From NCBI GenBank assembly GCA_033782935.1, contig JAWQEG010000412.1, positions 2,159,501 through 2,223,500 of the forward strand: a stretch of 64,000 nucleotides of DNA, given 5' to 3'. The notes under the pieces were generated by a model, which was not told the origin of the DNA, did no database searches, and saw only the letters and a program-made list of their open reading frames with translations. Shown piece by piece: positions 20,975 to 32,280 of this stretch (position 1 is its first letter; each line of letters begins with the position of its first letter). The position numbers and the translations under genes are program-made. This stretch comes from Petrolisthes cinctipes (taxonomy: Eukaryota; Arthropoda; Malacostraca; Decapoda; Porcellanidae).

Positions 20975-21320
20975 TACTTATTGTTCATATCTATTTGTAT
21001 ACTTACAGGATTGAGTCAAGCTCGTATTGTCCCGTTTTTTAAAACCCAATTTTCAAAATTTTCTTTAAAGTTATGTATGTTTTTGGCACACACCACTTCT
21101 TCCGGTAATATATGTTTGTTTCACCTGGTCTTGATCACGTGCTGGACACATGCTCACCAACTGTTACCCTCCCGGAATGAGCTCAAAACTCTTAGTGACC
21201 AATCTTTGGGTAAGGCTGGAACCTTTTCACACACCGTGATAGCGAGGTCACAACTCCTCGACTTACGTCCCGTACCTATGTGAGCCGAGCGCGCTAACCA
21301 CTACACCACTGGGCCGTGAT
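20975..21320 (-). mobile_element. tRNA-derived SINE, second family
   Basis: Minus-strand head ACGGCCCAGTGGTGTAGTGG and TTAGCGCGCTCGGCTCACA looks like a tRNA 5' half; the B box is degenerate (GGAGTTGTGACCTC). The body ends with ACGAGCTTGACTCAATCCTG, and that 3' part is repeated alone at 21735-21815. Confidence 0.6.
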
Positions 21321-21720
21321 GTGTGTGTGTGTGTAGTATCTTAGAAGATGGTACTTAGCTTAATGTGTGTGTGTAGTTAATTATAAGATGGTACTTTATG
21401 TGTGTGTTTGTGTGTGTGTAGTAAATTATAAGATGGTACTTAATGTATGTGTCTGTGTGGTAAATTAGAAGATGGAACATGATGTGTGCATTTGTGTATT
21501 GAAATATATATAATGTGTGTGTGTGTGTGTGTGTGTAGTAAGTTAGAAGATGGTACTTAATGAGTGTGGGTGTGTGTGTGTATGTGTGTGAAGTAAATTA
21601 GAAGATGGCAATTAATGTGTGTGTGTGTAGGAAATTGGAAGATGGTATTTAATGTATGTGTGTGTGTTAGTAAATTAAATATTACTTAAGGTGTTTGTGT
21701 GTAGTAGATTAAAAAATGGT
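21315..21720. repeat. TG-rich minisatellite, main cluster
   Basis: About nine units of roughly 35-50 bp: a (GT)n of variable length, then AGTAAATTAGAAGATGGTAC and TTAATG. Unit length varies only in the GT run. Confidence 0.88.
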
Positions 21721-21734
21721 GCTTAATGTTCTTA

Positions 21735-22431
21735 CCTATTTGTATCTTTACAGGATTGAGTCAAGCTCGTAATGTCCAGTTTTTTAAAACCTAATTATCA
21801 TATTTTTCTTAACCATTAAGCAGCGGGTCTTATCTCCCGCAGCAATTCGTGTCTTGCAGGCCTCTCTCCGCACTTGAGGTCACTATGTAAACAACACATT
21901 TGATGGCTAACAGCATGTAAACCACTCATGCTACATAAATTACCTGCTGACATGCTGCTCCTCTGTGTTACATTACCAGTTACGTTTTACGTTTTGCTAA
22001 AGCATATTTTTATATAATACTCCTATTTCCTTCATTAAATACGGTAGTATTCTCTAGGAATTGTTTTCTACCACTTATTAACTTAAATTAACCTTCATTT
22101 ACGTAAAATATGATGAAAATATATGCTTCACCACCACCCAGAAGTTCAGCCAATGAGGTTCCACCTAACAGAGGCTTTAGGGACTGAGGGATTCATTCAT
22201 CAAGATACGTGTGTTTACTACAGAGAACTGCCTGATGTCTCCATATACTCCAACATTTCTTTCGCACTTTTTACTTGCCCAACTGTACATATATGGTAAT
22301 TACAGGAAATGAGGAGTGATGGAAATATGTCCTTCCACCCTCACTGGTTGTGGCTGGGAATCTGGGATGGCTTTGGCAAGTCCCTGCTCACTGTTGCCAG
22401 CCCATAACTAGCTTGTTAGGGACCGCGCAAA
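21735..22431. other. Intronic stretch with SINE 3' fragment
   Basis: 21735-21815 repeats the SINE tail of 20991-21055. The remainder to 22431 shows no gene or repeat I recognise. Confidence 0.45.
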
Positions 22432-22974
22432 TTAAAAAACTGCTGTCAAATGAATGCTACTCCCGCGGTGCTCCAGACTTGTTTCACCAAAGTTCCGAAT
22501 AGAGGATGACCATGAATCAGAAAGGAGGGATAGAAGATCGCCAATAGAGCGCCCATGACGGACGCCATACTGACGATCTGAAAGATCATGGTGAGTAAAG
22601 AATTTTGGAGTTAAGAATAGATTCGAAAGTTTAGATAGACATAAAGTCAAAGCAATGGGGTGATAGTTGGAGGATTGGGAGTGGTCACCTTTCCTCGGAT
22701 CATGTTGGATCAGAGCAAACTTCCAACAGGAAGGAACAGTATTAGATGATAGACAAAAACGAAACAGTTTGCCTAGGCAGGGTGTTAACATGGAAGCACA
22801 GTACTTGAGTACAACAGGAGGAATCCCATCAGACCCGTACGCCTTCCGAGTGTCAAGGCCATAGAGGGCAGAAAATACTTCCTTTGAAGAGATTCTGATG
22901 ACAGGCATAAGTAAGTCAGAGTTGGGTGGAGTTGGAGGAACAGAGCAAAAATCGTCCAGTGTGGAGTTAAAGGC
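22432..22974 (-). pseudogene. LINE reverse transcriptase, N-terminal part
   Basis: Fingers and early palm only: DTRKAYGSDGIPPVVLKYCA, FALIQHDPRKGDHSQSSNYH, PIALTLCLSKLSN and DRQYGVRHGRSIGDLLSLL. The catalytic DD box is missing because the copy ends at 22432. Confidence 0.75.
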
Positions 22975-22979
22975 AAAGG

Positions 22980-23600
22980 GTATAATGCGTAGAGCTTGGC
23001 GTGTGTTCGGAGATCACTCATTGTTACCGTGGTGTTACAACTCCTTTGTGTTGCCTCTGTTGGAATACTGTTCTCCAGTGTGGTGTTCAGCAGCTGATTG
23101 CCATCTCAAGTTGCTGGATAGGATTGTTTCCAATGCTAATTTTCTTCCCGGCGGTTTACTTGATTGTAATCCAAGTCACCGTCGTTCTGTTGCATCATTG
23201 TGCATGCTGTTCAAGATCAGAAGTAATGTGCTGCATCCTCTTGACTCCTCTCTGCCACCTCTGTATGTTCCTGCTCGTGTCACTTGTGGTGCATTGGACT
23301 CCCATATGTATGCTTACATATTGCCGCGCTGTAGAACCTGTCAGTACAGTCGATCGTTTGTCCCTAGGTCGGTGTCTCTGTGGAATGGCCTTGGTGAATC
23401 TGTCTTTGATGGTGTAGGACTTGCTGGCTTCAAGAGTAGGGCTAATATGTTTTTATTAAGCTAACTGCTCATCTTTTTTTCTCGAAGCTGTCTTCTTTTC
23501 TTCAGGTTGGATTCATGGGGCTGGGGTTCTCGGATTGATAGAATGCTTGCATTCTCTCCCAGCTTTGTGTCTCTGGTCTATTTTCATAATAATAATAATA
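22980..23600 (+). mobile_element. 5'-truncated LINE fragment nested in an older LINE
   Basis: The last about 160 codons of a reverse transcriptase ORF (LEYCSPVWCSAADCHLKLLD, then FVPRSVSLWNGL and GFKSRANMFLLS, stop at 23464), a short 3' UTR and an AATAATAATAATA tail. AAAGG occurs at 22975-22979 and 23601-23605 and fits as a 5-bp target duplication. Removing the fragment rejoins the minus-strand LINE. Confidence 0.8.
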
Positions 23601-23605
23601 AAAGG

Positions 23606-24856
23606 AGTGTTTAGCTTTATCAGGTGAAGAGATGGCAACATTTCCATCAGGAATGATGAGAGGAGGGAAAAGAGGAAGAAGAAAAGTTGTTGGAGAGATT
23701 TTTGGCAAGATGCAAGAGAGAACGAGAGTTGGAACAGTTGGACAGATCATTGCACTTGGCACGGATGAAGGATTTTTTGGCTAGTCGGAGTACAGATTTG
23801 GCACGATTCCAGGTAGAAATATACAGAGCACGAGATTCATTAGTTTGAAGGCGTCGGTACCGTTTGAAAGCTTCCTCATTGTTGTGGACAGCAGTAGAAC
23901 AAGCGTGATTAAACCAAGAATTTCGTGAATTAGTAAGAGGGAAAAAATATGGAATGTATGCCTCCATGCCCGGGAGGATTACTTCTGTAATACATGCAGA
24001 ACTCTCAGAGGGACCCCAGCCACGGAAGCATAAGTCATTCCAGGGGAAATCCAGAAAGTACTGCCTAAGATCATCCCAGTTGGCAGTGCAGTAGTGCCAC
24101 AACCGCTGCTTCCAGGGAGAGTCCAAAGGACTAACTGGAGCGATAGGACAGGATACTGAAATAAGATTGTGAACGGAGGAGCCCAATGGAGAGAAAACTT
24201 CAACAGTATAAGCAGAAGGATGAGATGTTAGGAATAAGTCAAGGATATTGGGCTGATCTCCAAAGCGGTCTGGAATACGAGTAGGGTGCTGAATTAGCTG
24301 CTCAAAGTAATTGAGGATAGAACATATAAAGGCTTATTCACCAGGTGGATCAGTGAAGGGAGATGAAAGCCATAGGCGGGGGTGAACGTTGAAGTCTTCT
24401 AAAATGGAGTTATCTGAGAATGAGAAATGGGATAGAATATGTTCCACTTTTGAGGAAAATAGTAAAAGAATTTTGGATAGTCAGTAGAGTTAGGAGAGAG
24501 GTATACAGCACAGATGTATTTAGACTGAGAGTAACAGGTAAGCCAAAGCCAGGGGGCTGAGAATTCAGAAGAGTCAAGTTCGGAAACACGAGAACAAGTG
24601 AGGTCGTTACGTATGTATACGCAACAGCCGCCTTTGGCACGAAACTGAGGATAGAGAAAGTAAGAGGAGACAGAGTAGGGGTTGCTGTTGGATGATGCTG
24701 AGATTTGGGTCTCGGTGAGGAAGAGGAGATGAGGATTAGCAGAGAAGAGGTGGTGTTCGACTGATGAGAAATTGGAGGAAAGATCACGAATGTTGCAAAA
24801 ATTAATAAAGAGTAAGTCAAGCAACGGTCCAGGGCATCTCTGGGGGTCGTCAACAT
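23606..24856 (-). pseudogene. LINE endonuclease and linker region, broken
   Basis: Endonuclease signatures read INFCNIRDLSSNFSS, LLFLTETQISASS and FRAKGGCCVYIRNDLT, then a frame break near 24410. The second block carries [22 protein letters not shown] sequence typical of the region before the reverse transcriptase. Several frameshifts separate the blocks. The parallel fragment at 58099-58364 is read on the other strand. Confidence 0.72.
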
Positions 24857-25194
24857 AGGGTCCAGGCCGAGGGGTGTTTACTAGCCCATCCCCAGGGGCC
24901 TTCAGAGGCTTGCTTATTATTTTTTTTTCATGATTGTTAATTTGTTTTGGGATGTCATTTATACATAGGATGTGGTGAGTAGCGTGTTTGTATATACTGT
25001 GAATATAGAAAGAGTGATGTCTTTGGGAGTATGTTGGACTACCCTCAGTGTACGTGAGACACTAAAAAGATCAGCAAAGTTGACAGACAGGTGAAACGGG
25101 AGTTCCAACCCTTACTATCACCAGTCCAGCGTCCACCCTAGGAGTACTGCCCTGTTCGGCTTGTGTCTTCAGCCTCCTCCTGGAAATTAGGTTA

Positions 25195-25485
25195 TGGTAC
25201 TTGATATGTGTGTGTGTGTGTGTGTGTGTTAAATTAGAAGATGGTCCATAATGTGTGTGTGTGTAGTAAATTAGGAGTTGGTACTTAATGTGTGTGTGTG
25301 TGTGTGTATGTGTAGTAAATTAGGAGATGGTATTTAATGAGTCTGTCTGTGTGTGTGTAGTAAATTAGAAGATGGTACTTAATATGTGTGTGTCTGTGTG
25401 TGTGTAGTAAATCAGAAGATGGTACTTAATGTGTGTAGTAAATGTGTGTAGTTGTAGTAGTAGTAGATTAGAAGATAGTACGTAC
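25195..25485. repeat. TG-rich minisatellite, third cluster
   Basis: About seven units of the same GT plus AGTAAATTAGAAGATGGTAC type, directly beyond the LINE 5' end. Confidence 0.85.
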
Positions 25486-25592
25486 TTAACCTACCTACTT
25501 ATTGGAAAGTTTCCCAGCTAACGAACCGAGGGAAGCTGTCAAACGTTTACATGAATCACCCCTAAGGGAATGACTATTAATGTCCGTGAATG

Positions 25593-25727
25593 TACGCTCT
25601 ACAAGATTTCCACTTGGACCACCCCCTCACTTGGTGAGGCTAACGTGGCAGCAGCGCTTCGCTTGTGTGAGCTCATGTGAATATACAAGACGCTATTTCG
25701 AATCGGCAAAGCTTCATCTGCCGCAGT
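25593..25727 (-). repeat. 135-bp interspersed repeat, inverted to 31533
   Basis: Runs from ACAAGATTTCCACTTGGACC to GCTTCATCTGCCG and is the near-perfect reverse complement of 31533-31668. It lies beside a long AT microsatellite. Confidence 0.8.
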
Positions 25728-25800
25728 TTCATATCGATAATTATTATGGGTATTCCATTCAGCATAACATTATATGTGAGAAGTAATTTCATACAACAGC

Positions 25801-27003
<1,203 letters not shown>

Positions 27004-27300
27004 CACTGTCTCGCTCCAGAACAGGTGGAGTGTGGACGTACTCGTGGCGCTCTGCCTCCATTCTCGTTTGTGTTGTTGTTTTGTGTTGTTTTGGAGCTCT
27101 TGTTTGTGTTTTTTGTGTTGTTTGTGAGTTCTTGTTTGTGTGTTGCTGTTTCTGTGGTGTTGCTGGTGTTGTTTGTCTGTTGTGGTTTTGTGTATAGTTT
27201 TGTTGTGATTGTCTGTGTGTGTGTGGGTGTGTGTGTGTGTGTGTCCCTGGCTGATTGAGTGTTTAGTTGTTTGTGTTGTTGTTTGCTTTCCATCTAGGCC

Positions 27301-30204
27301 TTGCCTGGCCTGATGGAGAGTGCGGATTCCTGCTTGGAGGCCGACTTGGCAATGTCGGAGGAAGACGAGTCTCCAATTGAGGATCACTGGCCTGAGCTGC
27401 CTTCTCGCAACCCTCCCCCCCTCTCCTCGGTCACTCCGCAGCACAGGTTGCAGCCGTCCACCTCCTCAACCTCTACCAAGCGACCTGTTGATGCCTCGTC
27501 CGACTCCTCGCAGGATTCCGATGGTGTGGACTGTTTACCTCCAGCTGCCAAGACTGCCAAGGGTGCTTCAGCTGTGCACGATGTCATCTCCTGGAATGTA
27601 TGTGGTATCACCAGTTATGCTAAGCTCACTCAACTCAAGGCCTATGTTTTTCGTCATCATCCCAGTGTTATTTTTCTCCAGGAAGCATTTCCAGGATGGC
27701 CACTCGCTCTTGGGCAAGCTCCTCCCCTCTCAGGTTATGTGCCATATGTTCATCTGGTAAGGAATGGTCTCCTGACTTACATACATAGCTCCTTGCCACA
27801 TCGCCTTCTCCGTACCTCCACTGATCCTGACATGACCTTTCAGCTATTTGAGGTTCTACCTGGGAATGGAGTACTCCAACTATGTAATGTCTATTCTGCC
27901 CCAGCTAGACTCACTCTTGAGGCTCTTCCTTCTCCAACAGTGCGTGGTATGGTGTATATGGGAGATTTTAATGCTCGGCATTCTGATTTGGGTGATGGTT
28001 CTGGCTCTATTAATCGTAATGGTGTTCGTCTCCTTTCATACATCCGCAAGCATCATCTGACACACTGGGACACTGGTGGTGCCACTCATTGCCGGGGAGG
28101 TACTCTGGATTACATCCTCTCGTCTGGCCTGATAGCATCTCAGGTCCAGTGCTTCTCCGTGCCAGACTTATTCTCTGATCACATTGCTCTTCGGTTTCAT
28201 TATTCTCTAACTGCTGGGTCAGGTGCTTCAGCCACTCGTTTGCGTATTGCTGTGCCCCCTAAATATTGCCCTACTTACATCTTATTTATGGCCCAAGTAT
28301 TCCCTACATTTGACATATCATCAGCTGAACAGTTGTACTCTGATCTTGTATCTGCTACTCATGACTTTTATAGGCTATACGTCTCCCGGCCACACCTCCA
28401 GCATCGCCATACTGCACACTCCTGGACGCTGGATGCATGTATACAGGAGGCAAAGGAGGAGGCTGAACGTGATGGCCTATTGTTTCAAGCCAACCCAACC
28501 CCTGACCTACTCCATCGTTACCAGATGTCTAGGGACGCTTTAGTTGCCCTGCAGGATTGTGCTCACACTGAGTCTTGGCAGTGGTTCACGGACAGCATCA
28601 ACCAGCAAACATGTGTGGCTTCTATGTGGCACCTCATCCGTCGGGTTGTTAAAAAGACACCGGCCACTGCTCATCATCACACTCCTGCCGACTATGCCAA
28701 ACAACTTGTCGATGCCTGGTCAGAACAATCTACCCCAGCCAGTCTACCCATCCACATACAAGATGCACTCGCTCCCCTTGCTGCTGTCCATCGGCTACGT
28801 CTAATGTCTGCTCTGTTACAAGATGATGACGATGATGCAGAGGAGATAACTGAGGATGAGTTGCGCCGTGCTCTCATTCGGGGTAGAGCTTCTTCCCCTG
28901 GTGATGATGGTATTACTTATGTTGTGCTGCGCCTACTTCAACAAGTTCCTGGGAACCGTCTACTTCGACTGTACAATCTTTGTCTTCGTGACGGTTGTGT
29001 ACCACGAGCCTGGACCAGCAGCACAATAATACCCATCCCTAAGCCCGGCACTGCGAAGTTCAGGCCTATTTCCCTTACTTCCTGTTTCTGTAAGGTTATG
29101 GAGAGAATCTTACTCAATCGTCTCATGTACAGACTGCAGGATCGCCTCTCTCCATGGCTGTTTGGTTTCCTTCCCCAGCGGAGCACACATCACTGCCTAA
29201 TCGACCTGTACTCTCGCCTTTCCAGGGACAGTGTGGTGGCCTTCATTGACCTTCGAAGTGCCTTCGATGTTGCTAATAGAGACGTCATTTTGGATCAACT
29301 GGTTGACTTTGGGATAAAGGGTAATCTACTACGGTGGATTCGGGGCTACATGAGTAACAGGACCTCCTGTGTGTTTTTCAGTGGTGCACTCAGTCCTTTG
29401 CGCAGTTTTCATCTTGGTACGCCTCAAGGTGGTGTTCTCAGCCCATTGTTATTTAAAATTCTGATGCATCGGTTGCTCACTTCTCTCCCTGGTATTCCTG
29501 GAACTACAATTACGTGCTATGCTGATGATATCTGTGTTCATTCTACCTCACAAAGGGATCTCCAGCGGTTTCTTGACTCCTTCTCTGTGGCCTCCTCTCA
29601 CTGTGGCATTATTGTCTCCCCAGATAAGAGCAGAATATTCACCTGCCGCCTTCCTCAAGCTCAGCCAGTGTTCACCATTGGAGGGACTGTCATTCCCATG
29701 TGTTCCCAGTACTGCTACCTGGGTGCGCAAGTCAATATTTGGCCGATTGTCCCTGCCAGACCTCAAGACCATCCCATTGTCCAGGACTTATTGGGTCGTC
29801 TCCAGCGCCGACTTACACCACTTCAATGGCTATCTAACAACTCCTCGGGCATCTCCATCCCAGTAGCCAGGACCATCTATATTGCTTTTATCCATTCAGT
29901 TGTTGATTACCTTTCCCCTGCTCTGATTCAACTTCCTAGGGCTACTCTGGAAACTTTAGAAAAATTTCAAAATAGAGCAATGAGAATTATTCTCGGCTGT
30001 CCAATGTCGACCAGGATAGTGAACATGCAGCGTGAGTTGCGTCTTCCCCCATTAGTGGAGAGAATTTATTCTAATGTTACTTGCTTCACTGTCAAGTGCC
30101 TCCATTTCCCACATCTTTCACCCCATTACTCTCAGTTAGTCAGGACTTTCTTAGACCAAACTACCCGGTCCCTCCCATACTGCCTGCTGGACGTACTCTT
30201 ATAA
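27301..30204 (+). CDS. ORF1-ORF2 fusion: endonuclease plus reverse transcriptase
   Basis: A 967-codon frame; the ATG at 27313 (MESADS) is a likely start. Residues 1 to about 92 are the start of ORF1, an acidic Ser/Pro-rich region that in the other copy leads to a zinc-knuckle protein. At about residue 93 the frame passes directly into ORF2: DVISWNVCGI, FLQEAFPG, YMGDFNARHSDLGDG (about 220), TLDYILSS and FSDHIALRF. Reverse transcriptase: IPKPGTAKFRPISLTS, AFIDLRSAFDVANRD, GTPQGGVLSPLLF and CYADDICVHS (about 739). A one-base loss near 30147 ends the frame early. RNase H and the C-terminal zinc motif follow in another frame. Confidence 0.9.
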   Translation: MPGLMESADSCLEADLAMSEEDESPIEDHWPELPSRNPPPLSSVTPQHRLQPSTSSTSTKRPVDASSDSSQDSDGVDCLPPAAKTAKGASAVHDVISWNVCGITSYAKLTQLKAYVFRHHPSVIFLQEAFPGWPLALGQAPPLSGYVPYVHLVRNGLLTYIHSSLPHRLLRTSTDPDMTFQLFEVLPGNGVLQLCNVYSAPARLTLEALPSPTVRGMVYMGDFNARHSDLGDGSGSINRNGVRLLSYIRKHHLTHWDTGGATHCRGGTLDYILSSGLIASQVQCFSVPDLFSDHIALRFHYSLTAGSGASATRLRIAVPPKYCPTYILFMAQVFPTFDISSAEQLYSDLVSATHDFYRLYVSRPHLQHRHTAHSWTLDACIQEAKEEAERDGLLFQANPTPDLLHRYQMSRDALVALQDCAHTESWQWFTDSINQQTCVASMWHLIRRVVKKTPATAHHHTPADYAKQLVDAWSEQSTPASLPIHIQDALAPLAAVHRLRLMSALLQDDDDDAEEITEDELRRALIRGRASSPGDDGITYVVLRLLQQVPGNRLLRLYNLCLRDGCVPRAWTSSTIIPIPKPGTAKFRPISLTSCFCKVMERILLNRLMYRLQDRLSPWLFGFLPQRSTHHCLIDLYSRLSRDSVVAFIDLRSAFDVANRDVILDQLVDFGIKGNLLRWIRGYMSNRTSCVFFSGALSPLRSFHLGTPQGGVLSPLLFKILMHRLLTSLPGIPGTTITCYADDICVHSTSQRDLQRFLDSFSVASSHCGIIVSPDKSRIFTCRLPQAQPVFTIGGTVIPMCSQYCYLGAQVNIWPIVPARPQDHPIVQDLLGRLQRRLTPLQWLSNNSSGISIPVARTIYIAFIHSVVDYLSPALIQLPRATLETLEKFQNRAMRIILGCPMSTRIVNMQRELRLPPLVERIYSNVTCFTVKCLHFPHLSPHYSQLVRTFLDQTTRSLPYCLLDVLL

Positions 30205-31246
30205 GGTCTGTTTCCTCTGTGCTCCGTGGTCTTAATATAGATATAATGGTTGCAGACGTCCCCCCAGGGCCCCCTCCATGGATGCTACCAACACCTGATG
30301 TGAGCTTTACACCTACTTCCAAGTCGGAGCTGCCTTCTCTACAGCAGCAGTTGGCTCTGGAACACATAGAAACAGTGACTTCCTCCATCACAGATCCATA
30401 CTGCCTCTACACTGATGGCTCATTGCAGGTGGATGGTGCAGCAGGTTGTGCTGTTTTCTCGCCTGACCTGGAGTCACCTCCAGGGGGCTGGGTTGGCCGT
30501 TGTCTCTGTAACCACTCTAGCTCAACATTGTGTGAACTGTATGCCATTCTGGATGCTGTTAGTGTTGTTTGTCAACGTGGAGTGAATGCTGCCATTTTTT
30601 GTGACTCCAAACCTGCCCTTCATTCCCTCTCTAGTGTTCAGCCCACACACTCTACTGTTATTCAGTAGATTTTATCGTTTTTGGCCTTATTGCGTCACCG
30701 TAACTTGACTGTCAAATTTTTATGGGTGCCATCCCATGTAGGTTTACGTCACAATGGTACAGTTGACAGACTCGCAAAGGAAGCTTGCCATCTGCCTCCT
30801 CGTGGTGCTGGACGTCCTCTCTCCCTGACATGTTACCTCTCTAAAGTCCGCTCCGCCGCTCTCCTCCCTGTACGGCGACGCAGGGATGCAGAGAGGCCCT
30901 TCAGCATCTCCATCACCCATTACGAGTCTTTCTGCCATCACAAATATTCCTACCGTCGTCGAGGCCTCATGGTTCGGAGGCACAATGTAGTCTCTGCTCG
31001 TTTGAGGCTTGGCTACCGGCCACCGTGGCAGGTTGCTGGGATGCAGGGTGAGTCTCCCTTCACTGAGTGTCACTTGTGTCGAGCGCCTCGTGCTAACACT
31101 ATAGAGCACTATTGCCTAGCCTGCCCCACTGTCCGACACTTACTGCCCCAGGGCCTGCCACTTGATGTGGTTTGTCGACACCTGCTGAACCATCAGGTTC
31201 TGGAGGAACTTCTGGTGCGCCACCCTCGTTTTGGTGGATTTAAGTA
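30148..31246 (+). pseudogene. I-like LINE copy 1: RNase H and zinc motif, frameshifted
   Basis: Continuation of ORF2 in a shifted frame: TLIRSVSSVLRG, then RNase H with LYTDGSLQVDGAAGCAVF, ELYAILDAV and FCDSKPALHSL. TAG at 30666-30668 replaces a CAG seen in copy 2. The frame then resumes FLWVPSHVGLRHNGTVDRLA and ends with CHLCRAPRANTIEHYC (CCHC-type) and FGGFK stop. The RNase H downstream of the polymerase is characteristic of the I group of LINEs. Confidence 0.88.
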
Positions 31247-31532
31247 GGTCATGATATAAATATTTGTCTGTATGCTTGTGCTTCATTCTGTTATGTTTTC
31301 GTGATGTGAGTGTGTGTGCGCATGTGTGTGTGCTTGTGTGTGTATGTGGTCATTGGGTTCTCGTGAGTCCCGCTTACCCTTGTGTACTGTTGTCTGCCTA
31401 TTGACTGACGCTACGGCGCAATGAATAAAAAAAAAAAAAAAAGCACATGTAAGTCCCTTTCTCTGCACCACCACTCCTCCTTCCACCCACCAAGCTACCT
31501 GTCCCCCCACCCACTTCTCCTTTCTCCGACCC

Positions 31533-31668
31533 GATTACGGCAGATGAAGCTTTGCCGATTCGAAATAGCGTCTTGTATATTCACATGAGCTCACACAAGC
31601 GAAGCGCTGTTGCCACGTTAGCCTCGCCAAGTGAGGGGGTGGTCCAGGTGGAAATCTTGTACAGTCGG
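31533..31668 (+). repeat. 135-bp interspersed repeat, inverted to 25593
   Basis: Reverse complement of 25593-25727, giving arms about 5.8 kb apart that flank the I-like LINE. A small MITE has inserted near its right edge. Confidence 0.8.
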
Positions 31669-31798
31669 CGGCAAAAGTCCTGTCGCCTCACTTGCTTCAC
31701 CGAGGCAGGCGATGTTCATAGACTCGAGATTATTAAGTCCATGAACACTGCCTATCTCGGTGAAGCAGGTGAGGCGACAGGACTTCTGCCGCCGACTG
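31662..31798. mobile_element. Short palindromic mariner-type MITE
   Basis: 137 bp. Inverted ends CAGTCGGCGGCAAAAGTCCT and CAGTCGGCGGCAGAAGTCCT continue as a hairpin of about 65 bp per arm, with TA on both sides (31660-31661, 31799-31800). Confidence 0.85.
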
Positions 31799-32105
31799 TA
31801 CACTGTACTTAAATCTTCTAGCCTCTGCAAAAAAGAAGGAAAGTGTTCTTTAAGGGGGGATACGCTTTTGCAATAATAGAGGGCCTTGATTCCTTCAAAA
31901 TATTTCGGTAAACAGTTATTGGATCAATGAATAAAAAATATAATGCCTGATATCCGTTTGCTTGAATAGTCTGGAGGAATAATCTAGTTGCTACAGGTAT
32001 ACCACCACCAACAACAATACTGTACTATATAATAATATACTCCTTTAATTAACCTTGATCGGGCGAGTCTATGATTATAATCACACATTTGCCCGATGAT
32101 GGGTT
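31799..32105. other. Intronic stretch, nothing recognised
   Basis: AT-rich, with one possible MITE half (AATAGTCTGGAGGAATAATC near 31964). Confidence 0.4.
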
Positions 32106-32270
32106 TTAAGGGAAGATTATCTTTTTGGGAGGGATTATAAGGTCTCTGATTACTTCAAACTATCCAAGGAAATAGTTCCCTTATTAGTACCATTTAGGGC
32201 ATCTGTTTCCTGACATTTTTTGGAAGAATCATTTGCCCTCCAATTTACCAACAAGAAAATCTTCTCTTAA
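32106..32270. mobile_element. TTAA-flanked hairpin MITE beside a splice donor
   Basis: TTAA at 32106 and 32267, ends GGGAAGATTATC and its degenerate complement, internal CATCTGTTTCCTGACATTTT. It ends 4 bp from the GTATGT donor of sulfotransferase exon 5 (32280-32275). Confidence 0.7.
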
Positions 32271-32280
32271 ATTTACATAC

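Larger units (their letters stand above)
22432..25190 (-). mobile_element. LINE (Jockey/CR1-like), degraded, with nested insertion
   Basis: Minus-strand non-LTR element. A 5' UTR of about 330 bp is shared with 57795-58040. The endonuclease is at 24856-24399, a linker region at 24360-23606, and the first part of the reverse transcriptase at 22974-22432, where the copy ends. A second LINE fragment (22980-23600, plus strand) splits it. TG minisatellite lies just upstream of its 5' end. Confidence 0.75.
27004..31441 (+). mobile_element. I-like LINE with RNase H, copy 1 (internally deleted)
   Basis: A non-LTR element with both ends marked: the 11-bp duplication AGCACATGTAA at 26993-27003 and 31442-31452, and an A-tail at 31427-31441. 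The T/G-rich 5' UTR is about 300 bp. Compared with the copy at 41298-46915, about 1.2-1.3 kb is missing: the rest of ORF1 and the ORF2 start. The last intron of the sulfotransferase gene hosts it in antisense orientation. Confidence 0.92.

Noticed and set aside
22432..23600. Twin-priming (5' inversion) of a single LINE
   Set aside because: AAAGG duplications around the plus-strand fragment and its own tail show a separate nested insertion.
27848..28804. Plus-strand hydrophobic ORFs inside the I-like LINE
   Set aside because: Alternative-frame shadows of the endonuclease and reverse transcriptase. The same shadows recur in copy 2.
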